A stretch of DNA of 64,000 bases from Scilla litardierei. Its lineage: Eukaryota; Streptophyta; Magnoliopsida; Asparagales; Asparagaceae. The stretch covers positions 3,859,878 through 3,923,877 of the forward strand of contig CM061139.1 of assembly GCA_030789695.1 (NCBI GenBank), in the 5' to 3' direction. Below, piece after piece: positions 40,658 to 52,682 of this stretch. How positions within the stretch are numbered: the stretch's first letter is position 1; the number at the start of each line of letters is the position of its first letter. Position numbers and translations under genes: made by a program. A model generated the notes under the pieces. That model made no database searches and had not been told where the DNA came from. It saw only the letters and a program-made list of their open reading frames with translations.

Positions 40658-43600
40658 TCAGCACCCACACATTTCCATAGATGATAAGTGTTTGTAGAAC
40701 ACATCTCTGGGGATCGCCTTAGTAAGGGGATCCGCTATCATCTTATGCGTGGATATGTATCCTATGTCTACTTCCTTCCGTTTGTCATAGTCCTTCGCAA
40801 ACTTGAATCGAATATCAATGTGTTTGGTCTTACAATGAAATTTAGGATCTTTGACATAGGCAATCGAAGCTTGACTATCACTGTATATAGGAACAGTGCT
40901 CGAGTCAGTGGCATCCGTCAGCCTGTCTAAGAATTTCCTAAGCCAAACAGCTTCTTGGACCGCTATGCTGAATGCTACAAATTCGGCCTCCATGGTTGAT
41001 AGGGCGATGCAGGTTTGCTTCTTGCTGCTCCAGGATATTGCACCATTCCCGAGCAAGAAAACAAAGCCTGAGGTAGATCTTCGCTTGTCGAGATCACCTG
41101 CCCAATCAGCATCAGTATAGCCTTTGAGTCTCAAGGTATTGCCTTGATAGCATAATGCATAGTCCGCAGTCCCTTTGAGGTACCTTAATATCCTCTTCAC
41201 CGCTTTCCAGTGTGCCTGTCCTGGGTTGGATTGGTAATGGCTTACCATACCAACAGCATAGCAAATGTCCGGTCTGGTATACATCATGGCGTATATCAGA
41301 CTCCCGACAGCACTGGAGTATGGAACCTTTTCCATAGCTTTCTTTTCTTTTGGATCTTTGGGACACATTTCCAAACATAGACCCTCGCCTTTGCTTATTG
41401 GAGGTAAAACGCACGACAGGAGAGAAAGTCTCTTCGTAGTCTATTCCTTCCTGTTGCGTGAAACCTTTCGTAACAAGGCGAGCTTTATATTTCTCGATGG
41501 AGCCATCAGCCTTATGCTTGATTTTGAGAACCCACTTGTTCCCAACGGCTCTACGTCCCTTAGGTAAATCAACCAAGTCCTAGACTTGGTTTGTTTTCAT
41601 GGATTGAAGTTCTTCTTCCATAGCCGCTATCCATTTATCTTTAGCAGGGCATGTGACGGCCTGTTTGAAATTTGCAGGTTCGTCATCATCTTGTAGTAAT
41701 GTCATGAATGTTTGAGGAAATTCATCCTCAAATCTCAGAGGTGTTAGCATCGTTCGATTACAACGTCTTGCTTGAGTTTGATCACTCCCACTTGGAATGA
41801 CATCACTCCCACTTGGAATAACATCACTCCCACTCGGAATAGGATTGGTATCGTTCGTATCATCCATTGGTGAAGTTTGAAACGTATTTTCTTCTTCACC
41901 AAGGATTATCCCACTCGAACGTTCCGATCCTTCTTGATCCCAAGTCTCAAACAAGTATAAGTCTTGACTTATCTCACCCTGTCTTGGAAACTCGTTTTCC
42001 AAGAAGACAACATTCCTCGATTCGAATTCTATTAGACCCCCATTGTCCTCTTGACCGACGAAAACATATCCTTTGGAGTTTTCAGCGTATCGGATGAAGA
42101 TACACTTCCTCCCACGTGGTCCAAGTTTGCCATATTTGTGAGAGGATAAATGTGCGTAAGAGGCACAACCCCAAGGTTTTAGAATGCTTAAGTCTGGAGT
42201 TCTATTGTTCCACAACTCATAAGGAGTAGAACTTACCGACTTCGAGGATACACGGTTTAAGATGAATGCTGCCGTCAATAATGCATCACCCCAAAAGGTG
42301 ATGGGCAAATTTGCCTGAGACATCATTGATCGGACCATTTCCATCAATGTCCTATTTCTTCTTTCTGCAACACCGTTTTGTTGCGGAGTATAAGGCATAG
42401 TCATTTGATGAACTATGCCTTTTTCATCACAGAGTTCCTTAAAACTCATTGATTGATATTCTCCACCCCGATAGGTTCGCAAGACCTTTATCTTGCGATC
42501 TAGTTGATTTTCCACTAAACTCATATAGTTTTTGAAGCAGGATAGAGCTTCATGTTTGTGGGAAATCAAATAAATGTGACCGAAACGGGTGAAGTCATCA
42601 ATGAAGGTGATGAAATAGGACTTCCCGTGTCTTGTCTTAACATTCATTGGACCGCAAATGTCCGAATGGATAAGCTGTAATGGAACTTCGGCCCTTGTGC
42701 CAGTTCAAAACGGCTTGCGACAAGTTTTTCCTACAAGACAATGTTCGCAAGTTGACATTTCAACTTTTGAAACATTAGATAGCAAGCCACTTTTGGCAAG
42801 TCTATCCATTCTAGTTGGTCCAATGTGACCAAGTCTTGCATGCCAACAAATGATCTCAGAATCAGAATTAGAAGCATTTGTCAAATGGAAACTTTCATTA
42901 ATAGAAGAAGAATCATCATACATAGTGTTTAAAACAATCAATCCATTACAAACATTACCCGACCCAACTAAAGAACTATTACAAACAAGGTCAATATTTT
43001 GTTCATAGAATCTCCATTCATAACCTAAAGACATTAACATGACCACGGATACGATATTCCTTCGAATATCTGGAGCAAAGAGGACGTCGTGCAATAATAG
43101 AGTCCGGCCGTTGTCGAGAACTAGCCTGCATGTTCCGACGCCCTTGACTTCAACACGAGTGTTGTTGCCGATGTATATCCACTTTGTTCCTTGAGTTATC
43201 CTTCGATACTCTACGAAGAACCTTCTGTCCTTCGCTACGTGGTCTGTGGCCCCTGAATCAATCAACCAAAAAATAGTTAGATTCAACAAGAAACATGGAA
43301 CTAGAAACACATATGTAACTAGCCCTACAAGTAACCTTATCACTTCCATCCGTACATGTACGGGCGAAGTGACCGTACTTGTTGCACTTAAAGCACTTGA
43401 TCTTCTTCAAGTTTTTCTTCTTTGAGTGCACATTCTTTTGCCACTTTTTGTTCTTAGTCTTCTTTGAGGTTTCCGGTTCTTGCTTTCGTTCGTTCACAAA
43501 CCTTAAGCGTTTATTCTTCCGCTTATTTCCTCCATGTGAGGAACTAGCGGCCATATGCACTTCTGCACTAGGTTTTGCGGCTTGAATCCGCTCTTCCTCG

Positions 43601-44211
43601 AGTTCGAGGTGTTTGGATACATCGCTTAAAGTTTTAATGCACTCATTATGAGTGAGGTGCATTTTCATGTTATCCCAGCTATCTGGGAGTGAACGAATGA
43701 CTGCTTGGATCTGCTATTCGTCAGACAGCGTAAGGCCCGCATCCTTCAATTCAGCTATGAGATTCGCCATGTGGCGGAGATGCTTTTTCATAGAATGATC
43801 TCGTCGCATATTGTACGAATCAAATTGAATATTTAAGGAGCGGAGTTTGGTAACCGAAGTTCCACCAAACTTTACTTCTAGCTCAGACCATATGTCTTTG
43901 GCTAGGTCGAATTCCCGAAATATACGCATTATGTCATTGTCCATTGTGGACAGTAACGTAATACGTGCTATTTTGTTCTTTCGATTCCAAGTCTCATAAG
44001 CTTCCCGGTCCCTCTTGTGTTGGGCCGTATTGCCCAACTCAGGTTCTTCCATTATGTTTTGGAGTGTTTCAAGCACATCTTGCTCCTCCAAAACATATTG
44101 GATTTTTATTGACCATAGTTTATAATTGTCGCCGTTGAGCTTCTCACCTTTGTTAAGCTCGGCGACAATGTTCTTAGAAGCGGTAGACATATTCGAATCA
44201 AAAAACTGCAA
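40658..44211 (-). pseudogene. Broken gag-pol polyprotein of the copia element
   Basis: In order: gag (44211-43260) with a CCHC knuckle CFKCNKYGHFARTC and an in-frame TAG at 43714; protease DSGATDH, reached only after a frameshift near 43262-43272; integrase with an H-H-C-C finger (HARLGHIG, CEHCLVGK), an in-frame TGA at 42705, and a D,D,E core (FIDDFTRF, QQNGVAERRNRT); a linker with three PSGSD(VI) units. The reverse transcriptase N-terminus (GNKWVLKIK to [10 protein letters not shown]) follows a TAG at 41580, where Trp is expected. RNase H closes the frame ([33 protein letters not shown]). At about 41400 the frame jumps from FSPVVRFTS to an ISKGEG segment, so the palm with the YVDD catalytic site is gone. 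The element cannot move on its own. Confidence 0.9.
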
Positions 44212-44639
44212 AGAAAATGTAAAACACGATCAAAATTCTATGCATAAAGTTTCGATTCTTAAACACTTGATAAGTTCCTTGGATAAGCTGAAATGTTACT
44301 CTAGAATCGAGAAGTTCACTACGTTCCCAACTACCATCTAGAAGTAATTTTCAAAGTATCCCTCTTACTTATCTCATGTAAAAAGAAATCAGAAATAATA
44401 CCCGTATGGTACCAGCAGCGGAAAAATACTTTTGAAAAACATATCTTTCAAAATGGAATAGGTGAGAGTTTGCGCAAAGAATTTTAGCGCAACAATTGCC
44501 AAGCCACGAGACCTGTTCTACACACCCATGGGTTAGATAACCATGGCCGGATCGTGGTAGGACTTGGAATTCTAAATTGCGCTATCCCGATTAAGGACGG
44601 GACATTACCTATTTGAAAACATCTTTTTCAAAAAATTTG

Positions 44640-44900
44640 AAATACATTGGCTAATCTCCGTAGAGTAGAGCACAACGTCATAAGTACATTGGCTAATCTC
44701 CGTAGAGTAGAGCACAATGACATGGCTAATCTCGCATGAAGTAGAGCACTATGGCTAATCTTCAAGGAGTAGAGCCCAAGGAAAAACTTCATTAAAATGT
44801 TAGCCCCGTATGGGCTAGTCGGCACATTCGTGTTTGACCAAGACCTTTTGACACCCCGTATGGGCTAGTCGGCAAGTTCGTGATCGACCAAGACCTTATG
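44640..44900. repeat. Short tandem repeats in the copia leader
   Basis: GGCTAATCT(C/T)C with GTAGAGTAGAGCAC recurs about four times (44640-44780). Then CCCGTATGGGCTAGTCGGCA appears twice (44805 and 44855). Confidence 0.85.
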
Positions 44901-44934
44901 CCAAATTGGTCGACCAAAAAATTGGTCTTCATCA

Positions 44935-45510
44935 CTCCCGGCCAGGGCCCCTGCCCTGGCCGAGGCTGGCCAAGGGCCTCTGCCCTGGCCGGCCAGGGGC
45001 GGCCTGCGGCAGCCCTGGCCACTGCCAGGGCCGGCCAGGCCACTGGCCTGGCCTCGGCCAGAGGCAGGCCTGGCCTCGGCCAGAGGCAGGCCTGGCCTCG
45101 GCCAGAGGCTGGCCAGGCCTCTGCCTGGCCTAGCTGAGGCCAGAGGCCGACCAGGCCTCGGCCTGAGGCCGACCAGGCCACTCTGGTTTGGCCTGGCCTC
45201 GGCCAGAGGCCCCTGGCCGGGGCCAGAGGCCCCTGGCCGGGGCCGGGGCCCCTGCCCTGGCCTCGGCCAGGGCAGCCAGGCCCTGGCCTCTGCCAGGGCG
45301 GCCAGGGCCCCTGCCCAGGCCCTGGCCGGGGGCCAGGGCCCCTGCCCTGGCCTCGGCCAGGGCCTTCTGGCCCTGGCCGTGGCCGCCAGGGCCAGCCCTG
45401 GCCTGCCCTGGCCAGGCCGCGGCCAGGGCTCTCTGGCCCTGGCCGTGGCCGGCCGGCCATGGCTTATTGGCCTTGACTGGCCATGGCCCTTTGGCCATGG
45501 CCGGTCTCCC
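44935..45510. repeat. GGCC-rich low-complexity array in the copia leader
   Basis: About 575 bp consist almost only of CTGGCC, GGCCAGGCC, CTCGGCCAGAGG and CCCTGGCC blocks in both orientations. All six frames stay open over parts of it, giving Gly/Pro/Ala-rich pseudo-proteins that I do not accept as genes. Such DNA should form stable hairpins in the leader RNA. Confidence 0.9.
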
Positions 45511-45829
45511 CCCTTTCATGGGGTGGCCGCATACCCCCGCCGGAGGGGGTTACCGTGGTGGTTATTGGCCGTAGCCAACCCCCTCCGCATGGGGAGGGGG
45601 GGTGCATGGCCTTCATAGCCCATTTGGCCATGGTGCACATGCACCAAATTTCATCTTCCCCGATGGAAATAACTACAACCTTCTTCTCCGGTGAAGCACC
45701 CGTTCGTCGAGGAAGTAGTTGTCCTCCAATGGCCGTGTGCCAAAAAATGACCCTTATCAAAAATTCGTAAACTACGTGCTCCACATGAAGAGAGCGCCCA
45801 TTCCCTATGAATGGAGACTCAGCATCCAT

Positions 45830-46015
45830 GAAGAGAGCGAGTTTGACGATATGAACGGTCGGTTCTTCCCGTCACGGAGAGTTCCTGCCATATCCATAAT
45901 GACAGAAGACCCTAACGTGAAAAGAACAACTGCTGCGTTCTCTCCGTCACGAAGCGTTCCTACCATATCCATAATGGTAGGATACCCATTCGTGAAAAAG
46001 ACAACGACTCGTTCA
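45830..46015. repeat. Two-copy repeat near the copia primer site
   Basis: CGTCACG(G/A)AG(A/C)GTTCCT and CCATATCCATAATG recur about 76 bases apart. Confidence 0.75.
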
Positions 46016-46071
46016 TAGTTTCGACGGGGCGGCTGTTTGACCGGGGCGAACCCGTATGGCTCTGATACCAA

Positions 46072-46677
46072 TGTTGGATCCTGCCAAAACAGAGTTAGGA
46101 TCGATAAATGAAGTTGAGACTTACGCTTGCGTATGCGACACTGTAGTCACAGAACATCGCCTTCGGATTCGCCATGACGGATCGAGTCTTCTCACGAACG
46201 GAGTAAGGCTACTAAATCCACAATCTAAATCTCTACTTTTAGATTAAGAACTTGGATAAAGGGAGAGGAAGGATTTCGGCAGAGCTTCGCTAGAATGAAA
46301 ATGCATGCAAGAATGCCATGCAAAAGTGTAAGGAAATGGCTAACCCTTGGGTCTTATTTATAGCCCCCAAGGTAGTTATTTTAGGAGTAATTGTTCCTTT
46401 GGAACAATTTAACTAAGGTGTACCATCGTACATGGCACATTATAAGCTTAAGTTGTACCATATGCATGGTACAACATAAGCTTAAGATATTACCCCTTTA
46501 TTAGCCATATGTCGCATGCACTTATGCACATATAATGCGATTTTCCCATTAATCTAGAGATCCTCTCCGCAAGGGAACAGATTCCCTTCGCACACGACTT
46601 CGTGTACGCGACGTTCGAGGTCAGTATTCCCTCGTACATCCCCTACAAGGGTGTATAAACGTCTTCCATATCCAACA
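46072..46677 (-). repeat. 5' LTR of the copia element
   Basis: It is 606 bp and collinear with the other LTR, with about ten single-base differences counted by eye. Confidence 0.92.
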
Positions 46678-47295
46678 CAAGTCCACTGTACAACCCCAAC
46701 AGCAAAAGCTCCCACAAAAGTACAACTCAACCCTACGGGGTACAAAGGGAACAGGGGTACAACACTACGTTCATCACACACACACAACCCAAAACTACAC
46801 CACGCGACCCACACTAACCACAACACTACGGACCCTGCTGAGACGAGCTGCCCTCCGGGGTCTCCACTCCCGGGCCCGCCGCCAGAGAACCAGTGCCTAG
46901 ACCTGTAGGGGGGAGGACACGTCACAGCGTGCCCAGTAGGAACTCCACAACTCTACTACTCTAATCATAGTGCACAACAAGGAATCACAACAAAGGGAAA
47001 GGCATCACATTCCAGAGTTACTGTTTTTTCCTTTATAGGTTAGTTTTCATGCATGAATTCGAAACCTCAGTAACGGATCAGACATCGGGGACTGGACCTC
47101 ACCCGGTAAAGTGGGTGGAATGCTACGACTTCTCAGACAAGCTCTTACGAAAGAAGCCGTTCACCAACATAACCAATCTCAACCACAACCGCACCAACTC
47201 CCCGTCGCTGAGGGCTCGTCGGGAGTGGCCCACAACTCAGCAGTCCATCCCTCGCATGCTCACTCGTTACCTTGGTTTCCCCAACCCCTCCTAGG

Positions 47296-48047
47296 TAGGG
47301 GTGTGCATGGGTCCAGGGTACCCAGATACCCGATCGGAACCTACCCGAACGGGTAGGTTCTGGGTAGATAGTTATTGGTTCCGGGTAGGTTCTGGGTAGG
47401 AAACTTAGGAACCGACGGGTATCGGGTCCGGTTCCAGTTCCCGTTTATAGGAAACGGGTACCCTGAACCGGAACCGATATTTTATATATTTAATTTTTTA
47501 TATATATTATAATTTTAATGATCAAAATATATAAGAGTGATCTACCCTGGATGTATCTAATTTGAACTTATAATATTAGGGAGTACAACTTGCATCCTGA
47601 AGTTCTGAGCAACGTGTAAGTTCATCAAACAATGCATTTGAATCAAAGATCATATTGTTCTCTTATACGTTCAAAAGTGCAGTAGAGGTAAATGTGAATC
47701 ATTCTTCAATATGTCTAGCTTTGTCATAGAAATGACTGATCAATAAACCTTTATCACTGAAGAAAGAGACTAGAGACAATATTTTACTTCCAGATTGATC
47801 TTTAGTCATGTGTATTTGAGGTAATTGTCATGCACATATCATTTGAAAATCATTGTTCGTAATGCATCACAAATTAGATTTTTTTACAGGGTACCCGGAA
47901 CCTACCCGGAACCATAGGGTCCGGGTAGGGTCCGGGTATAGGGTCCAACTGGGTAGGTTCCGGGTCCAAATTTTAGGAACCGGTCCCTTACCGGGTAGGG
48001 TCCGGATAACATCAAAAAAACAGGGTACCCGGACCCGCACACCCCTA
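47296..48047. mobile_element. hAT-type MITE, copy 2 (752 bp)
   Basis: The ends TAGGGGTGTGC and GCACACCCCTA match copy 1. The 8-bp TSD CTCCTAGG is exact (47288-47295 and 48048-48055). It is inserted in the LTR of element B, in the inverse orientation to copy 1; the segment near GCATTACGAACAATGATTTT in copy 1 has its reverse complement here. No coding capacity. Confidence 0.92.
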
Positions 48048-49694
48048 CTCCTAGGGCACTCACCCACTTCGAGTGGAACGAGACCACCCTAGGTTGTTTT
48101 TTTACTAATCATTAAACCTAGAGTATGAAGCATGTAAAATGAGATCCAATGCATTCTTTTCATCGGGATGTTCACAACAACTTGCGAGCTTCATAAGCCA
48201 TGAACATAAACATCCATTTTCAAACTTGCAACATAAAGTAGCATACCCATAGACAGCACTTAATCACTGATGAATCCACATTAGCGACATGTTCCGAAGT
48301 AAATCAAAACAATAATCTAGTCATTAGCAACAATGCAATTTGCTGAAATTTCGTCAACAGTCACAACATCAATGATTAACAGCCATTTTCAGTGAGAATT
48401 TAACAAAACTTACTGAATGAAAATTGTAGATATGGCAGTTTTGAGTTCACATATAAAATTTCATGCAAAACTATGGAGTATGTGATTTATGGTGAATTAT
48501 TAGGTAAAGGGTGTCAAAACTGTTCTGCAGACAGATTTCTGTGTCTGTGTTCAAAGCCAATTTTGGGCATAGTCTAGCCAGAATTTCGACATAAATATCG
48601 CAATGGACTTTGATAAAAACTTGTTAGCTTTCTAACAAGACAAAAATCAACAAATTCCATAGAGCATGCAGGTAGTTATGCTCATTTTACTGAAATGTAT
48701 ACAGCTTGACAGAATTCCTGGCATGTTGCACAATTCGAATTTGTCCCCCAACTTCCAGTTCGAATTAGAAAAAGTGATGAACATAAAAGTTACTCATAAC
48801 TACGGGATAAATATCATATAAAATTTTCAGAGCATTCCTAATAGCCAATTAATCCCAGCACTTAGTTAAAGTTTCAGCAAATTGTCAAGCATGCAACAAG
48901 AATCCTAGCACTACAACACTCTCCCCAAATTTCAGAGAAAACTCACACATATAAGATACTTTCTAGCATCTATAATTAGGGAAGGAGAGTGAAGAGTTTC
49001 TACCTCTTTGGAGCTTCAAATGGTGCCTTAGGTTTGCAAGAACCCTCCTCCAATCTTGGATTTCCTCCTCCTCCTCTTCCTCTTCTCCTTTCTCTCTTCT
49101 TCTTCTTCCTCTCTTCTTTCTTCTCTCCCCCCTTTTTTTCCTCCTTGAATTTCGGCCAGGTACAAGAAAAATGGGGAGAGAGGGGAGGGGTAAGGGTTTA
49201 AGGAGTATGGAGGGGGGGTTAGTTGGAGAGGGGAGGAGTGGAGAGAAGTATGGTGCACTTTTTTGCCATACTCCTCTTTTCTTTTCATTTTCTTTTCTTC
49301 TTTTTTTTTGCTCTCTCTCTTCTTTAAAAAAAAACCCTCCAAATTGTTTAATTTTATTACAAGTTTGCCATTGCAAATATCCCACTTCTCTTTTTGCACA
49401 ATAACCCCTTGACTTGAAGAAATTTGCCTTAAGCCCACACTTTGCAATGATACCCTCATTTGGGTATAGATGAAAAATTTAGGGGCAATTTGCAAATCTC
49501 TCCATTCCCCGGGATTGGTGTGCACATGTACGAGAAACTTGGGTCAATTTAATGGTTACTAAGTATTTACACACTAGGGTTGTTACACCCTACCCTCCTT
49601 AGAAAAATTTCCGTCCTCGGAAATTTAGCAAAATCAGGAGAGCAGTCATTTGTATACAATACCCAACAACTGCAGAAAATATAAGATACAACAG

Positions 49695-51905
49695 TCATTG
49701 CTCAAACAGATACGAGTATTTCTCTTGCATCTCATCTACTCGCTCCCAAGTTGACTCTCCCGGAGACTCTTGCTGCCACATGAACCGCACCAAGTCAATG
49801 GGCTTCTTCTTCAATGTCTTCTGCCTCCGGTCCAAAATAGCCACTGGTTGCTGCTCATATGTGAGATCCGACCGTACTTCTATCTCGGAGAAATCTACAA
49901 CATGTTTGGGATCTCCCACATATCTTCTGAGTTGAGACACATGGAAGACATTATGCACACCTTCGAGGGCCGGTGGCAATGCTAGCCGATACGCAACTTC
50001 ACCGACCTTAGCGGAAATCTCGAACGGACCAATGTATCTAGGACTCAGCTTCCCACGTTTGCCAAATCGGATGGTCCCACGAACCGGTGAAATCCTTAGG
50101 AACACGTAATCCCCTGGCTGAAATTCCAAGGGTTTCCGCTTTGTATCAGCCCAGTGCTTATAACGGTCCTGCGCGATGCGCAGATTCTCTCTGACTGTCC
50201 GTACCACATCTGTTGTTGCCGCCAACAAGTCTGGTCCTAAAAACTCCCTGTCTCCAACGTCATCCCAACTTAAAGGAGACCTACACTGCCTTCCATACAG
50301 AGCTGCGAAGGGAGCCATGCCAATACTTGCTTGATAACTGTTATTGTATGCGAACTCGACTAGATGCAGATGGTCCTCCCACGAACCCTTGAAATCAAGC
50401 ATACACGCTCGCAGCATATCTTCAAGAATCTGAATGGTTCTTTCCGACTGTCCATCAGTCTGAGGATGATATGAAGTGCTGAAATTCAAACGCGTCCCCA
50501 GACTAGCCTGCAAACTCTTCCAGAAATGTGAGGTGAATCTGCTATCCCTATCGGATACTATACTCACTGGGACTCCATGCAGTCTCACGATCTCCTCCAT
50601 GTATCTCTCAGCCAGATTCTCTGTTGACTGTCCAACTCGGAACGGAATAAAATGTGCTGACTTGGTCAATCGATCTATGATAACCCAAATCGCATCATTG
50701 CCCCTAGGAGTCCGAGGTAGCCCAGTCACAAAGTCCATGGTTACATGCTCCCACTTCCATTCTGGAATGGGGAGAGGCTGCAACAATCCTGCAGTTCTCT
50801 GGTGCTCAGCCTTCACCTGCTGGCAAACCAAGCAGGACGCCACACTCTTGGCTACACTCTTCTTCATTCCTGACCACCAATAATACTGCTTCAAATCTCG
50901 GTACATTTTGGTCCCTCCAGGATGGATAGAATATGTGGAACTATGCGCCTCCTTCAATAGTTCTTCCTGAATCTCGCCACTTGGCACACAAACCCGGTTC
51001 CCAAATCTCAACGACCCATCTTCGTGAATGCGAAAATCGGTATGAAGTTCAGCTTCCACTTGCTCTCAGATCCTCTTCAACTTGGCATCCCCTGATTGAG
51101 CTGCCTTAATCTTGTTCACCAAATCAGACTGGATCTGTAGCCCCATCATAACAGTTTTCTCTCCTGGGAGTACAGCTTCTATTCTCATCTGTCGAATTGC
51201 CCACCGAAGTTGTGGTCGAGAGGTTAACTTCATTACGGCGGGTAATCTACTAAGAGCATCTGGCACCACATTTACCTTCCCAGGATGGTATAGCAGATCA
51301 ACATCATACTCAGCCATTAATTCCAACCATCGTCGTTGTTTCATATTAAGCTCCTTCTGAGTGAACACATACTTTAGACTCTTATGGTCAGTGTATATCT
51401 TCACGTGTTCACCTAGCAAGAAATGTCTCCACAATTTCAAAGCCAGAATCACTGCTGCCAATTCCAGGTCATGAGTGTGATAGTTCAGTTCATGCTCCTT
51501 CAACAATCTGGAAGCATATGCCACCACTCGCCCGTGTTGATGAAGGACACAGCCTAGTCCTCTGCCAGACGCGTCACAAAAAACTTCAAATCCACCCGAA
51601 CGGTCAGGGATAGCTAAGATAGGAGCAGTGGTCAACCGATGCTTCAGCTCTTCGAACGCACGCTGGCATTCCTTCGACCAGACATACGCAACATCATTCT
51701 TCGTCAAATGAGTCAAAGGCGAGGCAATCTTCGAGAAATCCTTAATGAACTTCCGATAGTACCCAGCCAACCCCAAAAAGCTTCGAATCTCTGTTACTGT
51801 CCGAGGTATAGGCCAACCTTCTACTGCGGCAACCTTCTCAGGATCAACAGACACTCCGTCTCCAGAGACTATGTGTCCAAAAACGCAACCTTGCGCATCA
51901 AACTG
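49695..51905 (-). pseudogene. Chromovirus pol of element B, C-terminal part
   Basis: The segment starts inside the reverse transcriptase thumb (GDGVSVDPEKVAAV, SFLGLAGYYRKFI). It continues through RNase H (FEVFCDASGRGLGCVL, YTDHKSLKY, PDALSRL), the integrase finger (H-GGTKMYRDL, CLVCQQVK), the D,D35E core (DFVTGLPRTPRG, SDRDSRFTS, GQSERTIQ), a GPF-I motif region (IGPFEI), and a chromodomain (VAILDRRQKTLKKK, W-ESPGESTWE). One in-frame TGA at 51066-51068 interrupts it between RNase H and integrase; otherwise the frame is open. The chromodomain places it among chromoviruses; a Tekay/Del-like lineage is likely from the layout. The missing N-terminal half makes it dead. Confidence 0.92.
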
Positions 51906-52038
51906 AGCTCCCAAACGCCGACCTTACGCATCTGGGGCCAATTAGTCGACTGTTTCGGTTATTTTTGGCTTTAATAGTACGAGTATCTGTCAAACCCCAT
52001 TACACCTTAAACATTGAGTGGAATGTGACCCCACAGTT
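51902..52038 (+). repeat. 138-bp direct repeat, right copy
   Basis: It begins exactly where element B pol stops. It matches 33138-33275 and then continues into different sequence (AGGTTAGATAC...). Confidence 0.9.
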
Positions 52039-52600
52039 TGAGGTTAGATACATCTTGTTTCATTGATATGTCTGCCTTGACTAAGGACTTAACCATGGAT
52101 CGCACTGCGACACTAACCTCACATACAGGAGGAGACGAATACCGTCTTGATGGCCACTCCCTCCGCACGCTTCCGACTATAACCAGCGAGTACCTAGCTA
52201 TGTATCGGGTATGATACCCATCCTCAGTAAGGTGGTCAAGCACATCTCAGATAATAAAGACTATACGGCACTACTGTCAGCCCATCCTTAGATGGAGTCA
52301 ACAGTTGTTGACTCGCCTGAGTGAGTCCCTGGTTATCGCCTATCCTTGACGGGATCAGTGCTTGGAGCCTCTCATAGACAAAGTAATTAATATGCTCATC
52401 ACAACCTACTTAAATCCAAATGCTCTGCACTAGTAGAGCTTTCACCTCGTTACCGCTGGGCAAGCCTTTGTCAGGTGCATGACGGGCTCCTATTAAGGTG
52501 CCATCAAAGTGTTCGAGGAAATGTCTGATTGAACAGAACAGTTGGTTCGGTAAACAACAACATTTGAAGAAATAAATTCATGGACAAAATTCCACAAGCT
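52039..52600. other. Sequence downstream of the reductase gene, no gene found
   Basis: No reading frame of note is present. The region may be remnant LTR sequence continuing the 138-bp repeat; I found no partner for it in the window. The 3' UTR of the reductase probably occupies the part near 52600-52682. Confidence 0.4.
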
Positions 52601-52682
52601 CGTTACAGTGAAACCGAAACGGGGCAGGATCAATTATTCATCATCTAAGATCCGACGACATCTCCAAGGGAGACATCAAACA

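Larger units (their letters stand above)
38996..46677 (-). mobile_element. Complete Ty1/copia element with defective coding region
   Basis: TSD CAAGT is present at 38991-38995 and 46678-46682. LTRs 38996-39601 and 46072-46677 are both 606 bp with roughly ten differences, so the insertion is fairly young. The primer site for initiator tRNA-Met (TGGTATCAGAGCCA on the minus strand, 46057-46070) adjoins the 5' LTR, and a purine-rich tract GTGAGTGGGAGA adjoins the 3' LTR. The 1.86-kb leader contains several repeat types. The gag-pol frame is broken by stops, a frameshift and a deletion that removed the centre of the reverse transcriptase. Confidence 0.93.
38720..49587 (-). repeat. 3' LTR of element B, split by two insertions
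   Basis: The parts are 38720-38995, 46678-47295 and 48048-49587. The original length, without insertions and their duplications, is about 2.4 kb. The ends on the plus strand are TGTCACGCC and GGTTGTTACA. It is the same family as the solo LTR at 5658-8703. The pyrimidine/purine-rich frames at 48963-49525 are not genes. Confidence 0.8.
38720..51905 (-). mobile_element. Chromovirus-type gypsy element B, 5'-truncated
   Basis: The element lies in minus orientation, inserted into element A. Its 3' LTR spans 38720-49587 and is split by a copia element and a hAT MITE. Next come a polypurine tract AAGGAGGGTAGGG (minus strand, 49588-49600) and then pol with a C-terminal chromodomain (49695-51905). The 5' LTR, gag and most of the reverse transcriptase are missing: coding stops abruptly at 51905, where a 138-bp repeat begins. 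GATGT precedes the LTR at 38715, but the other TSD copy is lost. Confidence 0.85.

Noticed and set aside
44792..45574. Several long Gly/Pro/Ala-rich frames on both strands
   Set aside because: They are created by the GGCC repeat array, which lacks stop codons in every frame; no conserved domain.
48963..49525. Lys/Glu-rich and Ser/Phe-rich frames
   Set aside because: They come from the polypurine/polypyrimidine part of the element B LTR, also present as diverged sequence in the solo LTR near 7960-8180.
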